From the NCBI RefSeq assembly GCF_017874255.1, contig NZ_JAGGLD010000008.1, forward strand, positions 62,001 through 126,000: 64,000 nt of DNA, written 5' to 3'. A program made the translations under genes and the position numbers. Under the pieces are notes generated by a model. It saw only the letters and a program-made list of their open reading frames with translations, had not been told where the DNA came from and did not search any database. Positions within the stretch are counted from its first letter, which is position 1, and the number at the start of each line of letters is the position of its first letter. Positions 36,838-45,482 of this stretch are shown here, in pieces. The stretch comes from Paenibacillus shirakamiensis (lineage in GTDB: Bacteria; Bacillota; Bacilli; Paenibacillales; Paenibacillaceae).

Positions 36838-37803
36838 ATGCCGAAATCTAAATATCGTTACAACAATATCGATAATGTGAGTACCGACAAGACACTGAAG
36901 CAGTTCAGTCAGTGGCGCGAAGAGCGCCGTGGCAAAAATAAAGACTATTCCTACGTAGTACCACACGCGGATCCAGAACTTGATTATTTACGTAATAACC
37001 GAGAAGAGACGTCCATAACTTGGATTGGACATTCTACCTTTTTCATTCAATATCAAGGACTGAATATTGTGACGGATCCTGTATGGGCACCGCGCATGGG
37101 TTTTCAAAAGCGGTTGAGTTCTCCCGGGATTCCGATTGAACACATACCTCCTATTGATATCATTTTAATTTCGCATTCTCATTATGATCATATGCATATT
37201 TCTTCGATTCGAAAATTGTACCGGAGTGGGACAACGATTCTGGTCCCGGACGGACTGAAACGTAAAATGCAGCGTAAAGGATTCCATCATTGTCATGAGA
37301 TGAAATGGTGGGAGGAGCAGACGATTAAAGGCATTAAATTTTCTTTCGTACCTACGCAGCACTGGACGCGCAGAACTCCATTTGATACCAATTCATCCCA
37401 CTGGGGTGGATTTGTGCTTGAACCGGTGAAGCCGCAAGTTCCAGGTTCTGGCGAGCCAATTATTTATTTTGCAGGAGATAGCGGATATTTTGATGGATTC
37501 AAAGATATTGGGCAGCGATATAACATTGATGTGGCGCTGATGCCGATTGGAGCTTATGAACCCGAATGGTTCATGACTTCCCAGCACGTGAATCCAGAAG
37601 AAGCGATTCAGGCGTTCGTCGATGTTAAGGCGACGACAATGATTCCCATGCATTTCGGGACGTTTCGTTTAGCCGATGACACAGCCCGCGAAGCATTAGA
37701 CCGCATGGAACTAGAGCGTCAAAAGCGAGAGATTCCAGAAGATGCTATTAAAGTGCTCCATTACGGTCAAACCTTAAGATATCCTATAGTGCATCCACTT
37801 TAA
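36838..37803 (+). CDS. MBL-fold hydrolase (NAPE-PLD/UlaG-like)
   Basis: Zinc-dependent hydrolase of 321 residues. Metal motif HSHYDH at 113-118, earlier WIGHSTFFIQ and later HWGGF, AGDSGY and MIPMHFGTF supply the other ligands. This arrangement matches the lactamase_B_2 proteins related to N-acyl-phosphatidylethanolamine phospholipase D and UlaG. The natural substrate is unknown. AAGGAG lies 9 nt before the ATG. Confidence 0.88.
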   Translation: MPKSKYRYNNIDNVSTDKTLKQFSQWREERRGKNKDYSYVVPHADPELDYLRNNREETSITWIGHSTFFIQYQGLNIVTDPVWAPRMGFQKRLSSPGIPIEHIPPIDIILISHSHYDHMHISSIRKLYRSGTTILVPDGLKRKMQRKGFHHCHEMKWWEEQTIKGIKFSFVPTQHWTRRTPFDTNSSHWGGFVLEPVKPQVPGSGEPIIYFAGDSGYFDGFKDIGQRYNIDVALMPIGAYEPEWFMTSQHVNPEEAIQAFVDVKATTMIPMHFGTFRLADDTAREALDRMELERQKREIPEDAIKVLHYGQTLRYPIVHPL

Positions 37804-37842
37804 TTGTCGTCAAGTCCTACTTAACCATTCAATTGCAATTTA

Positions 37843-37851
37843 TGATATAAT
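37843..37851 (+). promoter_or_regulatory. Extended -10 promoter of the ABC-F gene
   Basis: TGATATAAT, i.e. TG-N-TATAAT, 45 nt before the start; no consensus -35. Confidence 0.6.
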
Positions 37852-37895
37852 TATGAGTCAAGTACGCGATTAACGATAAAGGATGGTAATTATAC

Positions 37896-39530
37896 ATGAT
37901 TAGCACTAGTGGTGTAACGCTCCGCTACGGAAAACGGGCACTTTTTGAAGATGTAAATATAAAGTTCACGCCTGGTAATTGTTATGGTCTAATCGGTGCC
38001 AACGGTGCTGGTAAATCTACTTTCCTCAAAATTTTGTCTGGTGAAATTGAGGCGAACATCGGTGATGTTCACATGACACCAGGCGAACGTATGGCTGTCC
38101 TCAAGCAGAATCATTATGAATATGATGATTTCCCAGTGCTTGAGACTGTTATTATGGGTCATACTCGTCTGTACAGCATTATGAAGGAGAAAGATGCTCT
38201 TTATGCCAAGGCCGATTTCTCTGAAGCGGATGGCCTTCGTGCTGGCGAACTCGAAGGAGATTTCGCTGAACTAGATGGATGGAATGCTGAATCGGATGCA
38301 GCATCCCTTTTGATTGGACTAGGAATTGAGAAAGATCTGCATGACAAGAACATGAGTGAGCTAGGCGGGAATGAGAAGGTGCGTGTTCTCTTGGCGCAAG
38401 CTCTATTCGGGAATCCGAATAACCTGCTACTCGATGAGCCTACCAACCATCTGGACATTGATTCCATTGGCTGGCTGGAGAACTTCTTGCTCGATTATGA
38501 AGGTACAGTCATCGTAGTATCCCATGACCGTCACTTCTTGAACAAAGTATGTACTCATATTGCTGATATCGACTTTGGTAAAATTCAGTTATATGTAGGT
38601 AACTATGATTTCTGGTATGAATCCAGTCAATTGGCGCTTCGCTTGAACCGGGATTCCAATAAGAAGAAAGAAGAGAAGATTAAAGAGCTGCAAGCCTTTA
38701 TTCAACGTTTCTCTGCAAATGCCTCCAAATCCAAACAAGCGACTTCCCGGAAGAAGCAACTGGATAAGATTACACTGGACGACATTCGTCCATCGAACCG
38801 TAAATATCCATTCCTGCATTTCAAAGCAGAACGTGAAGCCGGGAAGCAACTACTTACGGTTGACAATGTATCGAAGACTTTGGAAGGCGAGACCGTCTTC
38901 AGTAATGTAAGCTTTGTGGTGAACAAAGGCGATAAGATCGCTTTTGTAGGTCCAGATAGTCTAGCTAAATCTACTTTGTATTCCGTACTTATGGGTGAGA
39001 CAGAAGCGGATGCGGGAGAATACAACTGGGGTGTAACTACAACTCAAGCCTATTTCCCGAAAGATAACTCTGAATACTTTGATGGCGTAGACTTGAACCT
39101 TGTGGAATGGCTTCGTCAGTATTCCAACGATCAGGATGAGACGTTCCTTCGTGGTTTCTTAGGCCGGATGTTGTTTGCTGGTGAAGAAGCATTGAAAAAA
39201 GCGAGTGTTCTGTCGGGGGGCGAGAAAGTTCGTTGTATGTTAGCCAAAATGATGCTGAACGGTGCTAACGTTCTGATTCTTGACGAACCTACCAACCATT
39301 TGGACTTGGAATCGATCACAGCGCTCAATAATGGATTGATCGACTTTGATGGTACGATCCTCTTTGATTCTCATGACCATCAGTTCATTCAGACCATTGC
39401 GAACCGAATCATTGAAGTAACGCCGAACGGCGTGATTGATCGTCAAATGTCTTATGATGAATATTTGGAGAACGAAGATGTCCAAAAGCTTCGCAAAGAG
39501 TATTATCCAGCAGACATGCTAAAAGCATAA
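37896..39530 (+). CDS. ABC-F family ATPase (YkpA/YbiT type)
   Basis: Soluble twin-ATPase protein of 544 residues expected to act on the ribosome E site. NBD1 has Walker A GANGAGKST (34-42), an unusual signature SELGGNEKVRV, LLLDEPTNHLD and SHDRHF. The linker (about 240-310) is Lys-rich. NBD2 has VLSGGEKVR, LILDEPTNHLD and SHDHQF, but its Walker A reads GPDSLAKST (352-360), lacking the second glycine. Partial degeneration like this may be a subfamily trait. Antibiotic resistance is not implied. Confidence 0.9.
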   Translation: MISTSGVTLRYGKRALFEDVNIKFTPGNCYGLIGANGAGKSTFLKILSGEIEANIGDVHMTPGERMAVLKQNHYEYDDFPVLETVIMGHTRLYSIMKEKDALYAKADFSEADGLRAGELEGDFAELDGWNAESDAASLLIGLGIEKDLHDKNMSELGGNEKVRVLLAQALFGNPNNLLLDEPTNHLDIDSIGWLENFLLDYEGTVIVVSHDRHFLNKVCTHIADIDFGKIQLYVGNYDFWYESSQLALRLNRDSNKKKEEKIKELQAFIQRFSANASKSKQATSRKKQLDKITLDDIRPSNRKYPFLHFKAEREAGKQLLTVDNVSKTLEGETVFSNVSFVVNKGDKIAFVGPDSLAKSTLYSVLMGETEADAGEYNWGVTTTQAYFPKDNSEYFDGVDLNLVEWLRQYSNDQDETFLRGFLGRMLFAGEEALKKASVLSGGEKVRCMLAKMMLNGANVLILDEPTNHLDLESITALNNGLIDFDGTILFDSHDHQFIQTIANRIIEVTPNGVIDRQMSYDEYLENEDVQKLRKEYYPADMLKA

Positions 39531-39541
39531 GTATATAAAGC

Positions 39542-39576
39542 AAAGGCAGCCTAAGTTACTTAGGCTGCCTTTTTGT
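39542..39576 (+). terminator. Terminator between the ABC-F gene and the small basic protein gene
   Basis: AAAGGCAGCCTAAGT / ACTTAGGCTGCCTTTTT perfect stem. Confidence 0.92.
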
Positions 39577-39601
39577 GTGCCATTAGAAATGAAGATGGAT
39601 C

Positions 39602-39787
39602 TTAGGATCCTCCGGTACGACGACGTTGGTTGTTAGGTTTTTTATGATTTTGGCTACGCAGTGCCTTAGTCGTGTGTGTGGCTTCGCCGCCTACTTTACC
39701 CGTTGCTTGGTTTTGTTTCTTTTGCTGCAGCTTGAGACGCATAGCTTCGGCTAGGTCGATTTTTTTAGGTTCTTGTTGTTCCGACAT
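39602..39787 (-). CDS. Small basic protein, unrecognised
   Basis: Product of 61 residues, MSEQQEPKKIDLAEAMRLKL at the start, then Lys/Gln/Asn/Arg-rich to the end (NNQRRRTGGS). Disordered and basic, possibly nucleic-acid or ribosome associated. ATG 39787 has GGAG 10 nt upstream; the ATG at 39796 sits on that site. Confidence 0.75.
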   Translation of the reverse strand: MSEQQEPKKIDLAEAMRLKLQQKKQNQATGKVGGEATHTTKALRSQNHKKPNNQRRRTGGS

Positions 39788-39911
39788 CTTTATCATTCTC
39801 CTTTTACGTAGAGGGGGTGCTAATCTTTATTCTATACGTTTTTAAATCCCCCTTCAACGGGAATAATGATTATAGAGTAAGTTTGCTTGGAAAAAGGAGG
39901 CCGATGATGGC

Positions 39912-40805
39912 TTGAATGCTTATGATGATATTAAAAAAGGCGAGCGGGGCGCATGGATCAGTATTGCAGCTTATCTCGTGTTATCGGCCATCAAGCTTGT
40001 TAGTGGCTATAGCTTTCATTCAAGCGCACTAATAGCAGATGGTTTCAATAATGTTACGGATATCATAGCATCCTCGGCTATTTTAGTCGGACTGAAAATC
40101 TCCAGAAAGCCACCAGATTCCGATCATGCTTATGGTCACTTTCGCGCAGAAACGGTAGCCGTGATGGTAGCTTCTTTTATTATGGCTACGGTGGGAATTC
40201 AGGTCTTGATTGAGGCGGTGCGAGGTCTCTATAAAGGGAAGCGGGTAGCCCCTGATCCGTTGTCAGCGGGTGTGGCGCTTTTTAGTGCCGCTGCAATGTT
40301 CGTCGTCTATATGTATAATCGCAAATTAGCTAAAAAAATTAATAATCAAGGTTTAATGGCCGCAGCAAAAGACAGCTTATCGGATACTTTTGTGAGCATT
40401 GGCGCGGCAATTGGAATTTTTGGTGCCCAATTCGGATTGCCTTGGCTAGATCGCGTTGCAGCAATTGGCGTAGGACTCCTCATCTGCAAGACAGCTTATG
40501 ATATTTTTAAGGATACGACGCATCGTCTAACCGATGGTTTTGATGTACAGCAACTGAATGACATGCGAAGCTCCATTTCGCGTGTTGAGGGGGTAGAGGC
40601 AATCAAGGATGTCAAAGCTCGTGTACATGGAAGTCTTGTCTTAGTAGATGTGGTCATCGCCGTAGATCCAATGCTAAATGTCTCAGAAAGTCATGAAATT
40701 ACGGATCGTATTGAAGAGAATATGGCGAATAGCCATAATATACTGCATGTCCACGTCCATGTGGAACCTGGTGAGCGAATTGAAAACAGAGACAGTCCTT
40801 TTTAA
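39912..40805 (+). CDS. Cation diffusion facilitator (divalent metal/H+ antiporter)
   Basis: Membrane exporter of 297 residues with about five to six helices and a cytoplasmic C-terminal domain. Metal sites: HSSALIADGFNNVTD (TM2; the usual HxxxD first site is changed to DGFNN) and KDSLSDTF (TM5), with DSDHAYGHFRAE in the loop; the C-terminus ends HNILHVHVHVEPG. The only in-frame start near the GGAGG (39896-39900) is TTG 39912, 11 nt away. A 3-codon ORF ATG-ATG-GCT-TGA (39904-39915) overlaps that TTG. Likely Zn, Mn or Fe; not decidable. Confidence 0.88.
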   Translation: MNAYDDIKKGERGAWISIAAYLVLSAIKLVSGYSFHSSALIADGFNNVTDIIASSAILVGLKISRKPPDSDHAYGHFRAETVAVMVASFIMATVGIQVLIEAVRGLYKGKRVAPDPLSAGVALFSAAAMFVVYMYNRKLAKKINNQGLMAAAKDSLSDTFVSIGAAIGIFGAQFGLPWLDRVAAIGVGLLICKTAYDIFKDTTHRLTDGFDVQQLNDMRSSISRVEGVEAIKDVKARVHGSLVLVDVVIAVDPMLNVSESHEITDRIEENMANSHNILHVHVHVEPGERIENRDSPF

Positions 40806-40848
40806 CCCAAACAAATGAATCGGTAATTGTTACCACTGCATAAAGATT

Positions 40849-40895
40849 AAAAGGTATTCAGGGGCCTAAAAAGCCCGATAGAATACCTTATTTGC
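40849..40895 (+). terminator. Terminator of the CDF gene
   Basis: AAGGTATTC ... GAATACCTT stem with inner GGC/GCC, then ATTTG; moderate T-tract. The rest of 40896-41091 shows no gene. Confidence 0.7.
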
Positions 40896-41091
40896 GTTTG
40901 ACTAGTGATAAAGTCCCTGAAGTGATACATAGGACCTAAGTCTATGTTATGGAAAAAAGTTGTAGTCAAATGTGCAGATGGTCGCATAGTCCATGAACCC
41001 GGCTTTGATTATACTTAGGGGCAAGTCTTTTGAGTAAAGAAGGCAAAGTAGACGGTATCTCATCCATGAACTACACAATAGGAGGAACAGC

Positions 41092-41856
41092 ATGAAGAAA
41101 AAATGGAGCCTAGCCCTCTTAAGTGCAGCCATGCTTCTATCTTTGGGTTGGACAGACGGAATTCCTGCTTCCACTGCTTCTGCAGCAGAATTTGCATCGG
41201 AACCATCAGGAACGATTCAGCACCGAGTATATTTAAGAGCTACGCCTTCATCCGATGGAGAAATTATTAGAATGCTTGAGAAGGGTGAAAAGATTAAGTT
41301 TGTAAGTCAAAAGGGTAGCAATTATTATCATGTACAAACTTCAGAAGGTACAGCCGGGTATATCCGTAGGTTGGACAAGTATGTAACAGTAACTTCAGAA
41401 AGCGCAGCAGACCGCATGAATAAGATAAATCTTGTGATAAACACAGGGTCCAAGTATTTAGGCACACCTTATGAGTTTGGATCAGACCGAGATACAACAA
41501 AGACCTTCGATTGTTCGGATTTCACGAGACAGATCTATAAAGAGGCAATAGGTATAACTCTTCCTGTAGACTCACGTCAGCAAGGAGCATGGGTGAAAGA
41601 TCATAGTAAGGTGATTACAAAAATTAGTGATTTACGTCCGGGAGATCTAGTATTCTTCATGAATTACAAAGGCTCATCTGATCATGATTATCAAGGAATT
41701 AATCCATCCAAGGAAAGAATTACACACGTAGCGATATATATAGGAAATGGTCAGATTATGCACACATATTCGGCTATTTCAGGTGGAGTTCGCAAGGATA
41801 GCTTATCTGGTAATTGGAGTCGTCGATTCCTGTATGGGGGAAGTATAATTAACTGA
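41092..41856 (+). CDS. Secreted SH3-NlpC/P60 peptidoglycan hydrolase
   Basis: Exported protein of 254 residues: signal peptide (cleavage near TASAA), an SH3-type domain (about 43-100, VYLRATPSSDGEII and GYIRRL) and an NlpC/P60 peptidase with C141 (FDCSDFTR), H212 (ITHVAIYIGN) and a following His in MHTY. It should cut cell-wall peptides (gamma-D-glutamyl-diamino acid bonds). GGAGG lies before the ATG. Single gene. Confidence 0.92.
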   Translation: MKKKWSLALLSAAMLLSLGWTDGIPASTASAAEFASEPSGTIQHRVYLRATPSSDGEIIRMLEKGEKIKFVSQKGSNYYHVQTSEGTAGYIRRLDKYVTVTSESAADRMNKINLVINTGSKYLGTPYEFGSDRDTTKTFDCSDFTRQIYKEAIGITLPVDSRQQGAWVKDHSKVITKISDLRPGDLVFFMNYKGSSDHDYQGINPSKERITHVAIYIGNGQIMHTYSAISGGVRKDSLSGNWSRRFLYGGSIIN

Positions 41857-41859
41857 GAT

Positions 41860-41918
41860 GCTCAACGAGAAAAGATCGCCCTCCTATGGTATAGGGGAGC
41901 GATCTTTTCTCGTTGAGC
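41860..41918. terminator. 20-bp perfect stem, bidirectional terminator
   Basis: GCTCAACGAGAAAAGATCGC (41860-41879) is the exact inverse of 41899-41918. It lies between two convergent genes; the A4/T4 tracts are inside the stem, so it may end both transcripts. Confidence 0.75.
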
Positions 41919-41988
41919 CGCACTGGTAGTCAATGTTCTATGTATGAGGCCGCGGCTTAATTGGATGTAAGCAAGATGATGTTGTATA

Positions 41989-42390
41989 TTATTTAGTGTA
42001 CTCAGGTGCCCAAACCCAGCCTTTACCCAACCAAGTGTAGATTTCTACCCAGTTTCCAATAACTTGACCTGTAGGCTCAAGCTTTTGTGGATCTAAAGTA
42101 GACCATGCTTTACCATTAGGATCTTTGTAGAATGTAGTGATTTTTGTGATGTCCCATTTTTTTGGAGGATTGATGATCGTCAGATCCGACCAGATAACGG
42201 GTTTCATTGTAGTTGTTGTAGTCGTTGTAGTAGAAGGTGTAGTCGTTGTTGGTGTAGTTCCTGTTGTGGTAGTAGTTGTTGGTGTAGTCCCCGTAGTTGT
42301 AGTTGTAGTTGTTGTAGCGTCTGCGGACGCTGCTGTTGCGAATGCTGCGGATAGAGCTAGTGCTGCTGTGATGGATGCGATCTTTTTCAT
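41989..42390 (-). CDS. Secreted Thr-rich protein with SH3-like end
   Basis: Product of 133 residues: signal peptide (about 1-25, ending ASA-DA), then a low-complexity linker of some 37 residues made of Thr runs broken by GTTP twice and TPS, then a 70-residue C-terminal domain ending VEIYTWLGKGWVWAPEYTK that looks like a bacterial SH3 module. ATG 42390 has GGAGG 8 nt upstream. The linker is encoded by repeated ACN codons and is likely to vary in length between strains. Expected at the cell surface. Confidence 0.8.
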   Translation of the reverse strand: MKKIASITAALALSAAFATAASADATTTTTTTTGTTPTTTTTTGTTPTTTTPSTTTTTTTTMKPVIWSDLTIINPPKKWDITKITTFYKDPNGKAWSTLDPQKLEPTGQVIGNWVEIYTWLGKGWVWAPEYTK

Positions 42391-42534
42391 TTTTATTTCC
42401 TCCCTTGGGTATGTTTGGTATTGATTTATATATTCTAAATAACCAACCAAGCGACTTGAGAATCATTTATTTAAAAATAATTTTAAAAAACTAGGAATGA
42501 TTGCACAGTTTACTAGAGAAAGAAGGCTGAAATT

Positions 42535-43101
42535 TTGCGAAAACGTTGGTTATGGTGGATTCCTATAGGACTCATACTTATTATCATTGCAGGAGCAGTA
42601 TTTTATATTAGACCGGTACATACGCTAGACTTGAATGCATCTGAGATGAACTGGAAGCCCAAACTTCGGGAGATGTTAGAGACACGTACCCCCATTCTGC
42701 ATCTTAATCAGGATGAAGTGAATCAATTAGCCAAGCAAAAACTGGCTACAGCTGTGAATGAGGGCACACTAAAACTTCCATTTACACTTACTGGAGCAAA
42801 GTTCATACAGCAGGGACATCGGATAAAGGCGGAAATTAATGGGAGATGGGGAATTATTCCCTTTGGAGCTACAGCCGTTTATGAAATAGATTATGAGGGA
42901 GGATTAATGGTTCTTACTCCTATAGAAGTAAAAGTTAAAGATCTCAATATTAAGCCATCAAATTTAGGTTTAAAAGTAGAGCGAGTATCCCCCGATAAAG
43001 AGTTACCGAGTGTAATTCAGATCAAAGATATACTCTTCCAAGATCAAGGAATAGAGATTCCTTTAACATTGAATTGGCTAGAGCTTCTGAACATTTTCTA
43101 A
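42535..43101 (+). CDS. Membrane-anchored hypothetical protein
   Basis: Product of 188 residues with a basic start, one membrane helix (about 6-24) and an extracytoplasmic domain rich in beta strands with paired EIN/EID motifs. It resembles the general layout of YpmS-like DUF2140 proteins, but I cannot confirm the family. TTG 42535 is the start, AAGG about 9 nt upstream. Confidence 0.65.
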   Translation: MRKRWLWWIPIGLILIIIAGAVFYIRPVHTLDLNASEMNWKPKLREMLETRTPILHLNQDEVNQLAKQKLATAVNEGTLKLPFTLTGAKFIQQGHRIKAEINGRWGIIPFGATAVYEIDYEGGLMVLTPIEVKVKDLNIKPSNLGLKVERVSPDKELPSVIQIKDILFQDQGIEIPLTLNWLELLNIF

Positions 43102-43248
43102 ATTGAAAGCTTCTTCATCCAGTCTCTAGTTAGTCTCAGTCAATATCATTACTACGAAGGCTCAGAGTCTATTTAAAATTAATGTATAGAAGAAGAGTGT
43201 CAAGTCTGCGTTATCCGCTGTTATTAAACTAAATAACGTGTTCAACAT

Positions 43249-43288
43249 AGCAAAAGGGTGCATTCCTAGTGGAATGCACCCTTTTGCT
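43249..43288. terminator. 18-bp perfect stem, bidirectional terminator
   Basis: AGCAAAAGGGTGCATTCC-TAGT-GGAATGCACCCTTTTGCT between convergent genes. Confidence 0.85.
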
Positions 43289-43301
43289 ACCTCCTTAAGT
43301 G

Positions 43302-43466
43302 TTATAAAGGACGCTTTCTTCTAAATAAAGAAATAACGAAAAGAACAAGAAATAAGAAGAAAATAACTTTAGCGATCATAGCAACAGCAGCAAATACAAG
43401 ATGGAAGAACCCGATAACACCTGCAATTAAGGCTATTATTAGAAAAATAAAGGACCATTTTAACAT
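43302..43466 (-). CDS. DUF1328-type small membrane protein
   Basis: Product of 54 residues, [20 protein letters not shown] then a second hydrophobic segment and a basic end RRKRPL. This length and the LKW...[10 protein letters not shown] pattern are those of the YtjA/DUF1328 family, of unknown function and often stress-linked. ATG 43466 has GGAGG 6 nt upstream; the frame stays open to 43658 without a start signal. Confidence 0.85.
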   Translation of the reverse strand: MLKWSFIFLIIALIAGVIGFFHLVFAAVAMIAKVIFFLFLVLFVISLFRRKRPL

Positions 43467-43694
43467 GATGACCCTCCTTTCTTCATACAAAATTAGGGAG
43501 GTATGTAAGTATAAAGTTACATTCGACTCATGAGAACGTAGTATGGGTCCTTTAACCAAGGGGGGCCTGCCACGAAACGCTAAGACGGAAGTCCCGATAG
43601 GAGAGTTAGTGAGCAGTTGTTTCGTCCCAAAAAGGATAGGGTAACTAAGGAATAACAAAGATTATTTTGAGATGAGAAAGAGAGGTCATTAAGT

Positions 43695-44213
43695 ATGGAT
43701 GGATTGATTTGGCAGTTGAGTGTGGCCGTGATTGCGTTGGCATTTGTAGCGCTGGTTGTGTTCTTAATTAAGACACTGAAAGCCGCTGAGAATTCCTTGG
43801 ATAAAACATCACAGACTCTGCAAGAAGTACAGAAAACCATTGATGAATTAAGTTATGAAGTCAAACAGGTCGTTAGACATGCAAACGGAATTACGGAAGA
43901 TGTTCAAGGTAAGATGAAGAAGATTGATCCCGTCCTAGAAACGGTTAAAAATGTAGGTGACATTCTAAATGAAGTGACCATTAGTGCTAAACAAGTTTCT
44001 TCTGCACTAATCGATCGGTTCAAGAAGTCTCCGGCTGAGATTCGTGGAGAATCAACTTTCTCTTCTGCCTCGGCAGCCAAAGCAGCTGTTCAATCCCCTT
44101 CTGAAAGAACGGTAGATTCATATGCAGCTGTATACAGTGACAAGAAGACAAAACAAAGCTGGGTAAAATGGGTAGATGTTGCTGCTGGAGTATGGCAAAG
44201 ATATCGCGCTTAA
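43695..44213 (+). CDS. ytxG: YtxG-like protein (DUF948)
   Basis: Product of 172 residues: one N-terminal membrane helix (about 4-25), then a long amphipathic helical part (KTLKAAENSLDKTSQTLQEV...) typical of DUF948, and a variable Ser/Ala-rich tail. In Bacillus subtilis ytxG is in the stress-induced ytxGHJ operon. Here it stands alone, followed by an exported protein gene. Confidence 0.85.
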   Translation: MDGLIWQLSVAVIALAFVALVVFLIKTLKAAENSLDKTSQTLQEVQKTIDELSYEVKQVVRHANGITEDVQGKMKKIDPVLETVKNVGDILNEVTISAKQVSSALIDRFKKSPAEIRGESTFSSASAAKAAVQSPSERTVDSYAAVYSDKKTKQSWVKWVDVAAGVWQRYRA

Positions 44214-44253
44214 AGTATAGCTTGAATGAGAGGTTCTAGAAAGGGTGAGCAGC

Positions 44254-44796
44254 ATGTTCAGCACATTCGCGTTGTTATTAAGTATGATGAGTCCACTAAC
44301 GGGACCGACCCATACCATCCCTCATCAAAATGTCATGGTTGCTTCGGTCCAATATCCTTGGACTGTAAAAGCTCAAACGTCTTCAGCGATTGCTTCAAGC
44401 GAGACTGAACTTAAGCCGATAGAATACTTCAATACATTAAATGATATTGCTCTAAGTGATCAACGTTCGGATGTAATCCGGATTAAAGGTGAACCTAATC
44501 ATATTTCTACAGACTCTATAACAGGTTATACCGAATATCACTACAATGATACTATCGTAGGAATGTATGAAGATCATGTGTACTATGTACATGTTAACAC
44601 TGAGGCGCAACAGATGAAGATTAATGATGAATGGATATCCCTGCAACCGAATGTGTTGAGACAAACTCTAGGAAACCCAGATTATAAGGCTGAAGATGGC
44701 GATGTATATATGAAAGAATCTGGTGCTATAAAGATCTATAAAGACGCTACTCAGAGCATTAAGGGCATAGATCTCTTTGATGACAGTAATTCATAA
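44254..44796 (+). CDS. Exported hypothetical protein
   Basis: Product of 180 residues with a hydrophobic N-terminus (MFSTFALLLSMMSPLTG) that is a likely signal peptide. The mature part includes QRSDVIRIKGEPNHIS and a later LRQTLGNPDYKAEDG, two similar x-x-x-x-G-x-P segments as seen in lipoproteins and SmpA/OmlA-like folds. ATG 44254 has AAGGG 8 nt upstream; GTG 44245 overlaps that site. Function unknown. Confidence 0.7.
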   Translation: MFSTFALLLSMMSPLTGPTHTIPHQNVMVASVQYPWTVKAQTSSAIASSETELKPIEYFNTLNDIALSDQRSDVIRIKGEPNHISTDSITGYTEYHYNDTIVGMYEDHVYYVHVNTEAQQMKINDEWISLQPNVLRQTLGNPDYKAEDGDVYMKESGAIKIYKDATQSIKGIDLFDDSNS

Positions 44797-44916
44797 TGAA
44801 TTGGAATGAATGCCCTATGAACAACTGTTTCATACACAAGGATTTGTGGTTAAAAGTTCAATAGAAAGAAACGACAAGATGTGTCAAATCATATGAAATT
44901 AAGGAGCGTGACTGTA

Positions 44917-45258
44917 ATGGCTGAAACAACAAAATCATACGCAAAAGTAGTGGAAAATGGAGTACATGCTGTTGAGACCGTAAAAGAATTAAGTGCAACA
45001 GGTTATGATAAAGACCATATCTTTGTACTTGCTCATGATCAAGACCGTACAGAACGCATTGTGGATACTGCGAATGCACAAGAAATTGGGATGAAAGAAG
45101 AAGGCATGTTTGATTCTATTGCTAACTTGTTCCGTTCCCGTGGAGATGAACTTCGCTCTAAGATTGTGTCTCTTGGATTCACGGAATCCGAAGCTGATTT
45201 TTATGAAAAAGAATTAGACTTGGGTAAAGTATTGGTTATTGCAAAACGCAGTGAATAA
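44917..45258 (+). CDS. General stress protein 17M-like (YflT domain)
   Basis: Product of 113 residues, MAETTKSYAKVVENG at the start, with the alpha/beta pattern AVETVKELSATGYDKDHIFVLAHD of the YflT/GSP17M family and a C-terminal GFTESEADFYEKELDLGKVLVI. Bacillus relatives are SigB-controlled. AAGGAG lies 10 nt before ATG 44917. It stands 225 bp before the SigB regulatory cluster. Confidence 0.85.
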   Translation: MAETTKSYAKVVENGVHAVETVKELSATGYDKDHIFVLAHDQDRTERIVDTANAQEIGMKEEGMFDSIANLFRSRGDELRSKIVSLGFTESEADFYEKELDLGKVLVIAKRSE

Positions 45259-45290
45259 TATTTTTAAATATAGCTAAATGAAGCTCATGC

Positions 45291-45336
45291 ATAGATAAGG
45301 AATGGGGATTGTGCCCATTCCTTATCTATATTTTTG
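45291..45336 (+). terminator. Terminator of the GSP17M-like gene
   Basis: ATAGATAAGGAATGGG / CCCATTCCTTATCTAT stem then ATTTTT. Confidence 0.93.
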
Positions 45337-45375
45337 GATATTTCAGCATAAATCGCCATATTCCTCGTTTTTTAC

Positions 45376-45404
45376 TTGATTACACCCCGTTAATAAATGA
45401 TATA
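45376..45404 (+). promoter_or_regulatory. Candidate promoter of the rsbY-rsbK-rsbM cluster
   Basis: TTGATT (45376-45381), 17 nt spacer, GATATA (45399-45404). A 7-1-7 palindrome TTCATGA-G-TCATGAA (45458-45472) abuts the ribosome site of the first gene. Confidence 0.55.
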
Positions 45405-45482
45405 GTTAAAAAGATCGGCATAGTCGATAGGAAGGCATATTTGGGATTTCGCCGACTTTCATGAGTCATGAAGGAGAGAATT

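Noticed and set aside
40896-41091. c-di-AMP (ydaO) riboswitch before the NlpC/P60 gene
   Set aside because: Such switches often precede wall hydrolases, but the conserved aptamer blocks are not present.
42116-42466. Second ORF over the Thr-rich gene (Asn/Tyr-rich) and an opposite-strand Val-rich ORF
   Set aside because: Both are other-frame readings of the ACN repeat tract.
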